From Adiantum capillus-veneris (lineage: Eukaryota > Streptophyta > Polypodiopsida > Polypodiales > Pteridaceae): a stretch of DNA of 64,000 nt. The translations under genes and the position numbers were made by a program. The stretch is taken from positions 6,525,001 through 6,589,000 of the forward strand of contig CM043967.1 of assembly GCA_014529385.2 (NCBI GenBank), in the 5' to 3' direction. The notes beneath the pieces are model-generated. The model worked only from the letters and a program-made list of their open reading frames with translations. It had not been told where the DNA came from and did not search any database. Shown one piece after another: positions 31,588 to 43,867 of this stretch. Positions within the stretch are counted from its first letter, which is position 1. Every line of letters begins with the position of its first letter.

Positions 31588-34500
31588 ATGAACCTTAGAT
31601 CTGGTCGTGTAATAGGAAAACAAGTCCTATTTGGAGAAAACACTAGTAGAGTATCCACTGAAGAAAGCATAAATCAAGGCAATTCCTTACACACAATTCT
31701 TGAAGAAGTATCGGACACTTTTTCAAATTCAACATCCGAAATGTCTTCTTACTGGACTCACTTTGAAACCGGAACGACAATGAGCTATAAGCATATACTC
31801 TCTTTTTACAAGACTAATCGTCATGGAGCCCAGGTTTACTTGGATCCTAACGAAGAGTATGCTATTCGCATTGATGATCATGGTATTGAGTTCGAAGAAG
31901 AAGTTAGGGCCAACAAACAAGGAAAAATGTACATGGATCGAAACGGAACTCAATATGTACAAGTTGAAAATCCTGATATGGTAGACAAGTGGGGCTTAGA
32001 AGTAAACACTATAATCCCAGATTTGTCAGCAAAAGAAGGACCACCAACTTTGGAATTCGAGGGATACGATCAAGTAGATTTGAAGCCGTTGAAATAGCTT
32101 AGTACGAATAATCCTAGGATCGGAGTCTATTGTTGGGAAGATAGAAACATAAAAGATCTCTTTTGGACTTCTCATGCTAGACTAGGACAATTAACGGCCA
32201 TGGAGATCATCTATATCTTCAAAATCAAAGATAAGGGATCTGTGGATCTACCAACTTACTTGTTTAGAGATTGTTATAACAACAAGTTTTTTATGATGAC
32301 TCATGAGGAGGTAGAACAAACCAAATACCAGGGGTATTCCATACGGGATTGTATATTGGGTCAAGGACCAGAAACCACTCCAAGAGACAAACATCATGAG
32401 AGATCATCAGAGAGTAATGAAGAAACTAGAAACCACCTCATCATCACGAAGAAAAACGGGTGACACTAAGGCCAGCAGCCCAGGGCTACATGAGTCACTA
32501 TTTTTGACAAACTGGTTTGAAGGACTCGGAACAGGACCAACTCCTAGAAGACCTAGAGTTGAACCAAATAGATGTGTCAGACCAACTGATTTCCAAAAAT
32601 GGGTCAGAAAATACAGTGGATCAGGGGATCCATATGATCACTTAGCAAGCTTCAAGCAAGTGCTAAGAGCGGAGCGTATATTTGATTTCCATACTCAATT
32701 CAAAGGATTTGGAATGACATTAGAAGGAAAAGATTTGACATGGTTCCAAAACATTCCACCAAGGTCAATCATGGACTTGAATACATTAGCTCAAAGATTT
32801 GTAGCTGCTTGTTCTAAAACGGGAATTAAACATAATATGGTAGCTCAAATCTACAGCTTTAAACATAAACCTGGTGAGTCTGTGAGGGATCGTGCAGCTC
32901 GAATGAAACAATACATTGCCAGATGCCCAGATATGGAGATACCTGCGAAGGAGCAACTTGTTTCATTGTTTCTCGAGGGACTGCTAAACAAAGAACTTCA
33001 TGCTATAGTCTATAGTAAAAATCATACAACCCTAGAGGCGTGTGTGTCTGATGCTATCGACCTAGGAGACAATTGTGAGATCTTTAATGAAGAGGATGTC
33101 CCAAAGGATAACCAAAGCGAGAAGACTGCATCCACAAAACCAGCACAAGTGGGAACGGCTGGTGCGGCACCACTCTCAGCCATAATAGAAGATATGCTAA
33201 AAAGAATGAATGACATGATGAACAATATGCAAAGGGCACCTATGAGAGGATCACGACAGGGGATATCCCCACAGGGACAACCAATTAGGCCACCAAATTG
33301 GTCTGCAATCAAGGTAAATGGACAAACCACAAGACCCACAAGTGCTACTTCAGACCAAAGTATGATGGGAATGCTCATTACGTTCCCATGAGGCCACAAG
33401 GACAACCCATGTACAGATATCAACCTAATATGGCTCAAGTTCAGAGACCACCAATGGGTATGGAGAGACCTAAACCTGTGTTGGGACAACAACCTCCTTA
33501 TTCAGGACATAATGCGGTGCCTGTAAAGTACATGCACTCAGAAGGGGTCATAGATGAACAAGCATTAGTGCCTATTACACCTTATGCAGAGCCTAGTCCA
33601 TCTACCGTGATGATAGAGGGAGATTGGTATAGTCCACAACCACCACCAATGGAGGAAACCATGACTTATGCTCCACCAGAGCTCACACCAATGTATTATG
33701 TAGCTAATCAAGGTGTCAGACCTCCTATGGGAAGACCCATGATGAAGCCCAGAACAGGAAACTGTCATAACCGTGGTGCTGATGACCATTGGAAAAATGA
33801 ATGTCCAGAGTCTGACAAAAACCTCAAACCAATTGAAGCCTATTGCATACAATGTTGCAAAAAGGGAGGACACTTTCCGGAAGATTGTCCTAAGAATCCT
33901 TTGAAAAAGGGAAAAATTGTAGTCAACGTAGTCCAAGTGATGCCTAGTAGCTCATCAGAGAGCGAACCGATTGTTCCAATCAAGGTAATCACTAGAGCTC
34001 ATGCAAAGAAAAAGAAACACAATTCCTCTGATGATTCGGAGAATACAAAAGTTTCTTCTCAAAGAATCAAAAGGGGCAGAAGCAAAAGATATGAGATGAG
34101 AAAACAAAAACAACGGGTTGAAAATGAAGAGAAAGCAAAAATTCTAGCCTAGGACAAGTTGAAGGAAATGGGTAGTGAATTTAAGGAAACAACCGTGAAA
34201 TCTGGAGGATCCATTGATTCCATTGTGGTTGATAAAATTTTTGAGACTATCAATGCTTCCTTGGAAGCCTAATAAGCCGGACTAAAAGCAGGCCAAAACA
34301 TGAAAAACAGATGGAAAAACTATCCATCTCCAGACATGGAAGCAGCTAAGCTGGAAGCTTATCAAAATTTGGTAAGAATCACCCAGGAAATTCTGGATAA
34401 ACAAAAACCCAAGCTTGAAAGTATTGCAAAACCGGAAGAGCTTGCAGTAGAAGAAACGAAAGAAAAATCCAATGTGGTGGCAGAACCCCACCTTGAAACA

Positions 34501-36617
34501 AATGAACCAGAGCTCCTGGTGCCGGACAGTGAAGATGCCTTAGACGGAATTCCATTCGTAGAAGAAGATTTGCCAGGACACTTATGGGAAAAGGTAAGGG
34601 AGATCAATGATGGAAGCCTAACTTTAAAGTCAGCCCCTATAGAAGAAGTCTGGTTGGATAACCTACCATCTGATATAAACCTTGATATACAATCCTTATA
34701 CAGGGATTTCTGATCAGAGGCTTCAGGGATATCTAAACCAATGACATTGAAAACATTACCTTCTTACTTGGGAGATAACGAAGATGAGTCTATCATTTGC
34801 AAAACCACTCAAGTCAAAAGAGCCAAACCGACCCTAGAAGTAGACAACATTCATTTAATCATGTCTACACCTATCCAATGCACTCTCACTTTGGGGGAAC
34901 TATTGAAACTCAGGCCATACTTATGGAATGATTTATAGAAAACCCTAGAAAAGGTGGGGACAACGGGGTTAATCTCTAAGAATATGGGAACCTTGAAAAA
35001 TGAAACAGAGTACAAAGAGATTCGATTAGTTCCTATGAACAAGGTCGGAGAATAGTATGAAGGGGAAGAAGGAAACACTACCCTCCCAGTGAAATATAAT
35101 GACATTGAAACCATGGCAATACTGGATAGTGGAGCTGGCATAGCCATAGCCACTAAAGCAGTATGGGAATCCCGGGGACAGTTAGCCATTAGACAAACGC
35201 GAATGAAATTGCAGTTGGCTGATGGACACATTGAAAGACCACTAGGGCTACTAGAAAAAGTGATAGTCAACTCATGTGGAATTGAATATCAACACACTTT
35301 TTCCATAGTAGACTTTGGAAAAAAACTCAACTATGAAATCATATTGGGAAGACCTTTTCATGCGACAGGTACAACTTATCCAAGATTGGGGAAACGACTA
35401 TCTGTACTTAAAGCGGGTGGGATCTATAACAAGAGTCAATCTAAAGGACCACACCTATAGAAACGTCTTGAAAACACCCATTCAAGAGTTTGATTCAGTC
35501 TCTTAGGTTGAAACTAAACTTCCATCATGGCTAAACAAAGACACTTCTATTTGGATGTGCGGAGCTTCAGAAAATGGAATCTTAAGACAAGAGGAATGTA
35601 TCCTAGAAAGAGACTGTACAGACGAAGCATACATACCTGAACCCTTCCCAGAGCATTTATTCGAACCATTCGAGTGGACTCAAATCTTAGCGAAAATGGA
35701 TGTATGTGTGAATACGTCTATGCCTACTCAGTGTTGCAATGAGGATGGCTACGACATAATTCCCATCCAAATGATGTCAGTCCTTAACATCGAGACAAAC
35801 AAGGATGAGGAAACAAAGGACTTGATGAAAGCTCAACAAGTCTTTTCTGAGCTCTATTACGATGCAACTGATGAGTTGGATGAACACTCAGCTACCTCTG
35901 AAGATTCAGGATCCGAAAAAGAACAAAATCAAGAAGACAAAAATGGTATAGAAGAAAGAGGGACACTAAAATTGTGAAAGCACGACCTATGCCATCAGTC
36001 TCCAGTAAAACACAATTCCTGATGCAGATAGATGCTAAAGATTGTGTCAAGGACAAAATAACTGGCAGATATCCTTTGAACGAAAACTCAAAAATGTCTC
36101 AGACATCGAGAAAAACAAGGAAGGGTACTCAAGAAGAACATCATAATAAAAAACACTGATGACCAGAGTCGAGCGGAAAAAGAAATATCAAGAGTTGAAA
36201 AAAGCTCTAAAGGAGATATACACTACAGAGATGGAAACCACGGAAGAGGATGGGAAGGATGTAATGCATGTTCCATCCCATTACAAAAAGTATACTCTCC
36301 AAGATCTGAAAATCATAATTGAACAACCTGTTAGGGAACTACGGGAACAAGGCGAGTCTTACAAAGGACCTGAAAACGCTAAAAGGGTAGACTTGGCTGA
36401 ACCAGAAGAGGAGCCTAAGCCGGCCTACATTACAGATGACCTAACAGAAGAAGAAGAAAATATTTTGTTACGTTTACTAAAGGAATATCGAGACATCTTT
36501 GCTTGGTATTTTGGTAAAAATCTCACATTATGGGAATCTCCAAATCGACTAAATTCATGTAATTTGGGAATTTTCCACTTAAAGTGGGAAAAATTGAGGT
36601 GTGTGGTTAGTAAATAA
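31588..36617 (+). pseudogene. Element B Gag-protease-RT polyprotein (decayed, truncated)
   Basis: The frame starts MNLRSGRVIGKQVLFGENT at 31588 and passes through several breaks. The Gag core includes KYSGSGDPYDHLASFKQVL and GFGMTLEGKDLTWFQ (about 32590-33080). Two zinc-knuckle-like motifs follow (33763-33888), then the protease with ILDSGAGIAIATKAVW (Asp codon 35125), an acidic spacer, and the lead-in to RT with LLKEYRDIFAWYF (about 36475-36513). Stops lie at 32095, 34150, 34270, 34273, 34711, 34936 and 35053; frameshifts lie near 32460, 33298, 35360 and 36150. The retroelement match ends at about 36520 and the last frame runs into unrelated sequence. The stop at 35053 replaces a Tyr found in element A and is not a C-to-T change. 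Confidence 0.85.
33763..33888 (+). other. Zinc-knuckle-like pair in element B Gag
   Basis: The first motif (33763-33804) reads CHNRGADDHWKNEC, with Arg in place of the second Cys. The second (33844-33888) reads CIQCCKKGGHFPEDC, close to Cx2C-x5-H-x4-C. Element A also has one damaged and one four-ligand motif, which suggests the first motif diverged before the two elements separated. Confidence 0.65.
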
Positions 36618-36740
36618 AGTGAAAATCTCATAGGATTGTGGTGTTGATAAACACCAAAAGTCAAGAGGATGTACAACAGATGGATTTGAATAATAACTAC
36701 GAATTACATAAAACAAAGGAAGATACAAAAAAGATTATGT
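36520..36740. other. Junction between element B and the F gene
   Basis: Sequence of B's RT stops at about 36520. The next 220 bp (TTCCACTTAAAGTGG palindrome near 36572) have no recognised feature and precede the end of the minus-strand F gene. No duplication or inverted terminus is evident, so the nature of the joint is unknown. Confidence 0.4.
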
Positions 36741-38834
36741 TTACAAATTGACTAGTATAGTCACAATAGAAGCTCCACATAATTCTACTCCACATTTGAT
36801 ACCATATCTGAACTTTGATCCAAGTGTGGTTGATGTGCACGAGTGAGGCCTTCTTTGGCTTTTAGAGCATGCCCTTTCTGGAATCTTTATTCTAGAAAAT
36901 GGTCCTTCTTTGTTGGGTCTCCAGGACCAAACAATTGCATCTACAGTTTCCCACACTTGTGGGTCCTTATAGTTGACAGCCCAATAACCCTTCCAACAAT
37001 TAATATAAGCGTGAGTATCTGTCATCCCACTTTTTCTCACGCCCAATATTGAATCAAGAGTTTTCTGTAGTTTGGTGATGTAGGCTCATTATCAATGTCA
37101 GATAAATCCATTGCAAGCCACATTGGATAGATTTCTGTGTCACTCGGAACAAGCATAAGAAAGTCACCTTGGTGCACATCAGACATAGGGTCAAACTCTT
37201 CCCTTGGCCTATCTCGTTGAGGCCCACAAAAATGATCGTTCAACTCTTCAAGGCCTAGGAATCTTTCTGCTCCTTGTTGCAAATTCATTGTAGTGCTTTG
37301 TAGGTGAGAATATTCTTGAGTTTTTGGCCAAAACATTTCATACAAGACTCCCTCTGATATGATTGCTTTTCCAATCTCTTCAATTACCGTACTCCAATAA
37401 TCTATCACGGGTCTATAATATCGCGGAATACTTGAACCATTCCGTAAATTTTTCCAAAATTTTATATAGTTCTTTAGCCTCAAAATGACTTCTTCGTGGG
37501 CCTTGACATACTCCTCCATTTGTACTAGAGGTGGATCTCCATGTGGTAACATTGGCTTGCCTTCTGTGTCTGTTTTCCTAAGGCAAATACTTCCACTCCA
37601 ACTTGATACACCTACATGTGCCTTATATTGCATCATTGGTGTCTCATCCTGCATAAAGAACCTGAACTGAAGTGGTTTGGAATGTCCAACAAGTATGTCT
37701 TGTCCATCACAAAGATAGCCATCACAATATTTCTTGAAATCGGGGATCTTTGTGAGAAAAAATGGAGTTGGAGATGAAGATGAGCTATTTCGTAATGTAT
37801 CCATCAAATGTGGCAAAGTATAGGTTTGTGTAACTCTCAACTTCTCTGAAAACCTACTAAACATGGCGTCTATGTCCTCATGTGTATGCCCAACCATCAA
37901 GAATCCCAGCTGGATGGTTTTGAAAACACCCCTTGCAACAAGCATTGACAAATAGGAAAATAAGTATCGATTTTTGTTTTCCCCTGCACAATTATCCAAC
38001 TATTGTAGCAACAGGTTCTCTGGCAATCTGTGAAATGTTGACCCCAATTCCTCTTCTGCAATTTCTGACGACTGCACAATGGGCTCTTTTCCATCACTCA
38101 AGTTATGGTAGTCCAAAGCATCCCTTGAGTTCAAAGCATGTAGTAGTGAAATATTGCTCCTTGGAAGTCCATTTGTTACTAGATCACCAAGAGGATGCTT
38201 ATATATCCTCTCTAGGTTATGTAAACAATTAGCAATTAAGCCAATTGTAAGATTTGGATCAGCTGGCCACAAACCATTCAAGACAAAGTGTTTGTAATGA
38301 CCTTCTCCATGTCGGAGTGATCATGCCAATCAATGCCACCTGCAGATTATATCCTGAATCCACACCCTTAGGAACAATGCGTAATCTAGGAATGGCAGTC
38401 TTCTTTTGATCCATGTTATCATGGATTATGCATACATATTTTTGTGGTTGAGTTTCTGAATACGTGCGCCATGCATAATATAGGCTTCTGCAACTCTTTT
38501 GTTGTGCCATGTGAACTTCTCTCTCCCTCAAGAGAAGAGATCCCTCTTCAAGAGAAGGTTTAGCTTCTAACCTTGCCTTGATTGAGCTACAAATATTGCA
38601 CTTAGAGAACTCACTCGTCTTTGTTAAAGTGACATGTGGGTACTCTTTGTTCCAAATTCTACCAAAAGAAGATTGGGATAGCTTCTTCTCATAGCCCATT
38701 TGGTCAAGTGTCGTGTTGATTTCACATAAAATATCCACTTGTTTGTATGTTGATGGAATCACCAATTGAATCTCTCTTGAGCCATATAGCAGTGTTCTAC
38801 TTCTATGCGGCATCTTCTCAGAGTTGTTTTCCAC

Positions 38835-39532
38835 AAACTCATTTAGTAGTGCTCTTGCTAAACTAGTATGTTGAAGTCCCCTTCTCAATGTACATGTGTT
38901 CCCATGTACATATTGGCGCACACCATTTTCAAAGTTCTCCTTGTATCATAAACATAATTAGTGCGTGATTTTTGAGACTCTCCCCAAAACTGTTGTCGTA
39001 ACCTTGTCAAACTGGCAACATTTTGTGCACAACAATCAATGCATGATACCCTTTGAATTGATTTGTTTGAAAGGTAAAAAGTCGAAGCTGGTGCTGCTTT
39101 TGATTTTTGAGTCCTGTTCATGAAAGTGTATCATCTCTTCTTTGACAACTGGACAACATTACTCCCATCAAGTTTTTTTCCAACAAACTCATTTAGTAGT
39201 GCTCTTGCTAAACTAGTATGTTGAAGTCCCCTTCTCAATGTACATGTGTTCCCATGTACATATTGTCGCACACCATTTTCAAAGTTCTCCTTGTATCATA
39301 AACATAATTAGTGCGTGATTTTTGAGACTCTCCCCAAAACTGTTGTCGTAACCTTGTCAAACTGGCAACATTTTTGTGCACAACAATCAATGCATGATAC
39401 CCTTTGAATTGATTTGTTTGAAAGGTAAAAAGTCGAAGCTGGTGCTGCTTTTGATTTTTGAGTCCTGTTCATGAAAGTGTATCATCTCTTCCTTGACAAC
39501 TGGACAACATTACTCCCATCAAGTTTTTTTCC
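38835..39532. repeat. Recent 349-bp tandem duplication inside F
   Basis: CAAACTCATTTAGTAGTGCT occurs at 38835 and 39184, and the copies run almost identically for 349 bp. The few differences include GGCGCAC versus GTCGCAC, an extra T in a T run, and CTTCTTTG versus CTTCCTTG. The duplication repeats an internal coding segment of F, so it would disrupt the product. High identity means it arose after most of the other decay. Confidence 0.93.
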
Positions 39533-40309
39533 AACATTGTCATCCTTGGATACATCCTCATATGTAGCATGCATGCCATCAATAGGAAAAAAGCGTTGAA
39601 ATGGGCTCCCATTCAACATTGTTGTCTGCTTGATGGGCCACTTTAGCAAAGTGATGCTACCCACTTCAACCACATCATCAATGCTTGCATTTTCTCTTTC
39701 AATACACAGACCCACACAATCAGGACCAAGTTCCTGAAAGTTGACATAATCATGTGGAAATACATATAAGATGGTCCCTTCATTCATGGTTTGCATCATT
39801 GTGTCATCTTTTAAAAGGACCCTCTGATTTCTCCAAGACTCTCGAATCACTGCTTCAAATTCTGGGCTTGTCATAGGTATTGCATCTGTAACTAGAGGAT
39901 CGGAATGATCATGTTCTTCATCACCATTGTAGCTTTCCTGTGGATCAATTAAGTTCCCATTTAATACAAAAGATTGCAAAAGAAGCTTTGACCATCGAAC
40001 AACAATCCATAATGAGCCTTGGAGAGATGAAGTATCCATTGTAGGAAAAGGTAGGACCACATCCTTCAAGCATTCCTCCACTAGTATGGAGACATTTCCT
40101 TGCCCTATCTTTGTACCACCACAAGTGGAATCTGGATCTGTTCTACACACACAACCAATACCAACAATTTCATTGTCAAGTATCATATGTACTTTCTCCC
40201 CAAATTCGAAGTCCATCCTGTAAGTGAAAAAGATTACATTGTTAAATCCATAGTTATACAAAAATACTCTTCAAACAAAAAATCATGCTACAACATGAAA
40301 AAGGTTTGC

Positions 40310-41860
40310 ATAGGTTAGACAAGTGGTGAACCTTGAGACCAAATCCTCCTTGCTATATTAATGGAATCAAGGTTGGAAATTATGGTGGATCTTGAAACCA
40401 AAGTATCCTTGCTATATTAGAGCATAGGTTGGACAAGTGGTGGACCTAGTTGTAATACCCACTGCCACCTATCAACTACTATAGGACTATGCTTTCCAAT
40501 GTCCAAGTATCCCTTGATTCTTTCAAGGTTGAACACATGGTGGACCTTGAAACCAAAATCCCCTTTCTATCTCAGAGCATAGATTGGACAAGTGGTGGAC
40601 CTAGTTATAATGCCCAATATCCAAGGTGAAACACCTTAGGACCGTGCTACCTTGCTTGCCAATGTTTACGTAGCCCCTCATGTCTTTAATGGAAGCAAGG
40701 TTGGACAAGTGGTGGACCTTGAAACCAAAGCCTCTTTGCTATATGAGAGCATAGGTTGGACCTAGTTGTAATACCCACTACCACCTATCAACTACTATAG
40801 GACTATGCTTTCCAATGTCCAAGTATCCCTTGAGTCTTGCAAGGTTGAACATGTGGTGGACCTTGAAACCAAAATCCCCTTTCTATATCAGAGCATAGCT
40901 TGGACAAGTGGTGGACCTAGTTATAATGCCCAATATCCAAGGTGAAACACCTTAGGACCTTGCTACCTTGCTTTCCAATGTCTACATAGCCCCTCATTTC
41001 TTTACTGAAAGCAAGGTTGGACAAGTGGTGGACCTTGAAACCAAAGCCTCTTTGCTATATGAGAGCATAGGTTGGACCTAGTTGTAATACCCACTGCCAC
41101 CTATCAACTACTATAGGGCTATGCTTTCCAATGTCCAAGTATCCCTTGAGTCTTGCAAGGTTGAACACGTGGTGGATTATTGAAACCAAAATCCCCTTTC
41201 TATATCAGAGCATATCTTGGACACGTGGTGGACCTATTTATAATGCCCCTCCTTTCTTTAATGGAAGAAAGGTTGGAAAAGTGGTGAATCTTGAAACCCA
41301 AACCCTTTGGCTATATATAGAGGATAGCTTGGACAAGTGGTGGTCTTAGTTGTAGTATCCAATGTCCAAGGTCCAAGGTGAACTATGTAAAGACCTTACT
41401 TCTAAAAACAAAGTCGTACAAGTGGTTCTCCTTGAAACCAACACCTCCTTAGTGTATTAGAACATAGCTTGGAGAAGTGGTGGACTTAGTTGTAATGGTG
41501 AATGTACAAAGCAAACTATTATAGGACCTTGCTTCCCAAATCAAGTTTGGAAAAGTGGTGGATCTTGAAACCAAAACCCCCTTACTCTATTAGAGCATAG
41601 CTTAGATAAGTGGAGGACGTAGCTGTCATGGAAAATGTTCAATGTGAACTGCTACAGGACCTTGCTATTAAATGTCTAAGTAGAGCTAGCTTCTTTAATG
41701 GAATCAAGGTTGGGAAAGTGGTGCATCTTGAAACCAAAATACCTTTATTGTATTAGAGCATAGCTTGGACAAGTGAGGGACCTAGTTTTCATGTGTGATG
41801 TCCAAAGAAAAGAATTACAAGACCTTGCTTTCCAATATTTGAATTGGTCAAGTGGTTAAA
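40310..41860. repeat. Satellite block 1 (diverged, period about 316 bp)
   Basis: Short motifs TTGGACAAGTGGTGGACC and CTTGAAACCAAA recur throughout. A longer unit containing ACCCACTGCCACCTATCAAC (one copy with a substitution) repeats at about 40458, 40774 and 41090, a spacing of 316 bp. Copies become less regular after 41240. The block shares its core motif and orientation with the main array to the right. There is no coding sequence. Confidence 0.85.
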
Positions 41861-43019
41861 ACTAAGTATAAAACTTTGACCATTTTCTTCTCGAATTGCC
41901 AAAAGCTAGTTTTAGACACCCCTAAATGAAAATGGTTTAGGGTGGCCTTAAACAACGTTTTTTCAAAGACTTGAACAAAAGGGTTGCCGAAGAGTAATGA
42001 AAATTTATTATGGCTTGAAGTGCCTGAGTATGTGAAAACAAGCCTAGGTTTTCCACGAGGCAAAAGGTGACATAATAAGAACATTGGTAACTTAGGATTG
42101 ACCATGTGGCCTAAACTTTGGCAAGTGAAGTGATGGCCAAGTTTTGTGGCACAGTGTGCACTTGGTCCTATATGTGTTGACCACTTGGCTAAATCTAGGA
42201 CCATAAGGCCAAACCTTTGGCACCTTAAATATAGTATGGGACATAATCTAGAACTGCTATAGTAAATTAGTAATATAGTTAATATGTTCATATTTGTATT
42301 ATATTTAAGTATATGCTAAATATAATTTATGTTCAAAATTTCACTAATGAAGAATGTTCCCATTTAGCACTCCAGATGTGGGGTCTTAGGGCAATGCCAC
42401 AATGGGGTGACAAGGCAGCGCTTCCACATGAGGTTTGGGGTAGCGCTCTTGATGGGGATGTGGAATATAGAGCTCTCGATGGTGGGGCTTGGGAGGCTGA
42501 TTTTGGGATATTGTTCCGGGCGGGGTCCAGGGCAGTGCCCTGGGCGGGGTCAAGGGGCGGCATGTTTTGCATGTTTTCAACCATGATTTCTTTAATTTTG
42601 GCTGTGTGAATTGGTTAATTTTTTATACTCCTTTTGTTTTTTTTTATCCTATGATAAAACATGGACTTGTAGCATACGTGGCATTCTAATAAACCCTATC
42701 AAGATTAGGCACAGAGAGAGCGCACGAGCAACGCACATAGAGAAAGCAGGCGAGCAGCAAACACACAGAAAGCGCACACGGATCGCACACAGTTGGAGTA
42801 TACGCGCGCGTAGAGGAGCAAACCCTGCATCGTACACAACACACAGGTGGAGCGCACAGGATTGAAAGTTCGCGCACAAGATAAAGAAAAAGCAACGTAC
42901 GCAACGCTTTTCATAAGAGCAGGATCGGGCATAGCTTCTTCTCAGGAGACATTGCACACCTCATGAATAGAGAAAAAATAGGTATTTCTCTCTCTCTCAC
43001 TCTCTGCCTTTCTCCATAT
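41861..43019. other. Non-satellite stretch with a GC-rich segment, no gene seen
   Basis: 41861-42300 is unremarkable AT-rich sequence. 42370-42560 is sharply GC-rich, with GGGCGGGGTC repeated and a near-perfect palindrome CCAGGGCAGTGCCCTGG at about 42529. 42660-43019 is rich in CACACA/GCGCAC-type text resembling a leader. Overlapping ORFs on both strands in the GC-rich part have no recognisable domain. Confidence 0.45.
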
Positions 43020-43109
43020 AGAGAAGATGGTTCTCTGTAACTCTTTCTTGCACACACACTCTCTCGTCAAAAGACAGAGATACATAGTTTAAAAGTATCC
43101 CCGCACACA

Positions 43110-43380
43110 TACACATATTCCCGCACATCGTCTTCCTCTCTTCCACATACATAACCACAGTGAAATCTGTTATCTTGCTGTCTCTCTCTTGAAAATACAT
43201 GCACATAATCCCACACATCGTCTTCCTCTCTTCCACATACATAACCACAGTGAAATATGTTATCTTGTTGTCTCTCTCTTGAAAATACGTGCACATATTC
43301 CCATACATCGTCTTCCTCTCTTCCACATACATAAACACAGTGAAATTTGTTATCTTTCTCTCTCTCCTCTCTCTAGAAAA
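43110..43380. repeat. Three-copy 90-bp minisatellite
   Basis: CGTCTTCCTCTCTTCCACAT occurs at 43129, 43219 and 43309, with the intervening text conserved (CATACATAA, GTGAAAT, TTGAAAATAC). Since 90 is a multiple of three, the minus strand shows a repeated 30-residue pattern (YVEERKTM) in an open frame at 42997-43383. That pattern is likely a by-product. Confidence 0.9.
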
Positions 43381-43388
43381 CAAGTATT

Positions 43389-43419
<31 letters not shown>

Positions 43420-43645
43420 CTGTATCTTGCTATCTCTCTCTTGAAAATACATGCTCATGTATGTGTGTGTCTATGTTATCTATGTGTATGTATGTATATT
43501 TGTGTTATTTTATTGTAATACTCATACATAATGCAGATACACAATTACACTTAATTACGATATGCACACATAGTATATATACATACATAAATATCACAAA
43601 TAACTAACACATTGTAATACTAGTAAACTTGAATGGAAGACTTAC

Positions 43646-43745
43646 TTGCGTGATCTGTTAAAGTCGATTCTTGTAGCGAGTTCTGGATGTATGCTGAGCT
43701 GATTTTCCTCTAATCCATTTGTAGATATGATTGTAACTTCTGTTT
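43646..43745 (-). other. Putative upstream exon of F
   Basis: A 100-bp minus-strand segment is preceded by a long pyrimidine run ending in TTTTAG and ends at a GTAAGT donor. It is open in the frame that joins exon 2 of F with one shared codon (phases 2 and 2). The translated text includes ISTNGLEENQLSIHPELA. It is not recognised alone. Earlier exons, if any, would be to the right, in the satellite. Confidence 0.4.
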
Positions 43746-43867
43746 CTAAAAAAAAGTAGTGTTGTTTAGTGATACACCTAATGGACATAAATGGTTGAAA
43801 CTAGGACGTGTAGACCAAAAATACGTGTATTTCTTTGGATGAATATATACACTTTTTGGTGACCCTT

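Larger units (their letters stand above)
28806..36520 (+). mobile_element. Element B: plus-strand Athila/Tat-like LTR element, truncated in RT
   Basis: The order is 5' LTR (28806-29618), primer site (29621-29638), a long repeat-bearing leader (29640-31587), Gag, zinc knuckles, protease and the first part of the RT region, breaking off at about 36520. There is no 3' LTR or integrase in the window. LTR and Gag are related to elements A and C, but unlike them B leads into RT. B abuts element C on the left and the F gene region on the right. Confidence 0.8.
40218..43645 (-). other. Putative 3.4-kb intron of F, partly filled by satellite
   Basis: On the minus strand the donor CGCAA|GTAAG lies at 43646/43645 and the acceptor CTTACAG|GATGG at 40218/40217. 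The join completes an AAG codon and keeps the frame. Inside are satellite block 1 (40310-41860), a unique region (41860-42300), a GC-rich segment, and CT-rich minisatellite sequence (43020-43480). The intron call depends on the 100-bp upstream exon being real; no transcript evidence is available. Confidence 0.45.
36741..43745 (-). pseudogene. F: DUF7869-type gene with DUF8039-like N-terminal part (decayed)
   Basis: Segments follow in order on the minus strand. An exon at 43745-43646 joins, in phase, an acceptor at 40217. Exon 2 (40217-39482) has DUF8039-like text (GQGNVSILVEECLKDVVLP ... LWIVVRWSK). A segment with paired Cys motifs (39121-38835) contains VSCIDCCAQN. Segment 38921-38259 carries FSKCNICSSIKARLE and IIHDNMDQKK. 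Then come 38281-38000, the DUF7869 signature LDNCAGENKNRYLF and VGHTHEDIDAMFSRF (37999-37037), and a C-terminal part with WKGYWAVNYKDPQVWETVD (37046-36741). Breaks: TGA at 39482, TAG at 38000, several frameshifts and a 349-bp tandem duplication. The conserved Asp pair and HEDID resemble a DDE-type nuclease fold, so a transposase-like origin is plausible but unproven. Biochemical role unknown. Confidence 0.7.

Noticed and set aside
42649-42957. Several overlapping Cys-rich minus-strand ORFs at 42649-42957
   Set aside because: All three frames of the minus strand and one of the plus strand are open because of CACA/GCGC-type composition; no frame stands out.
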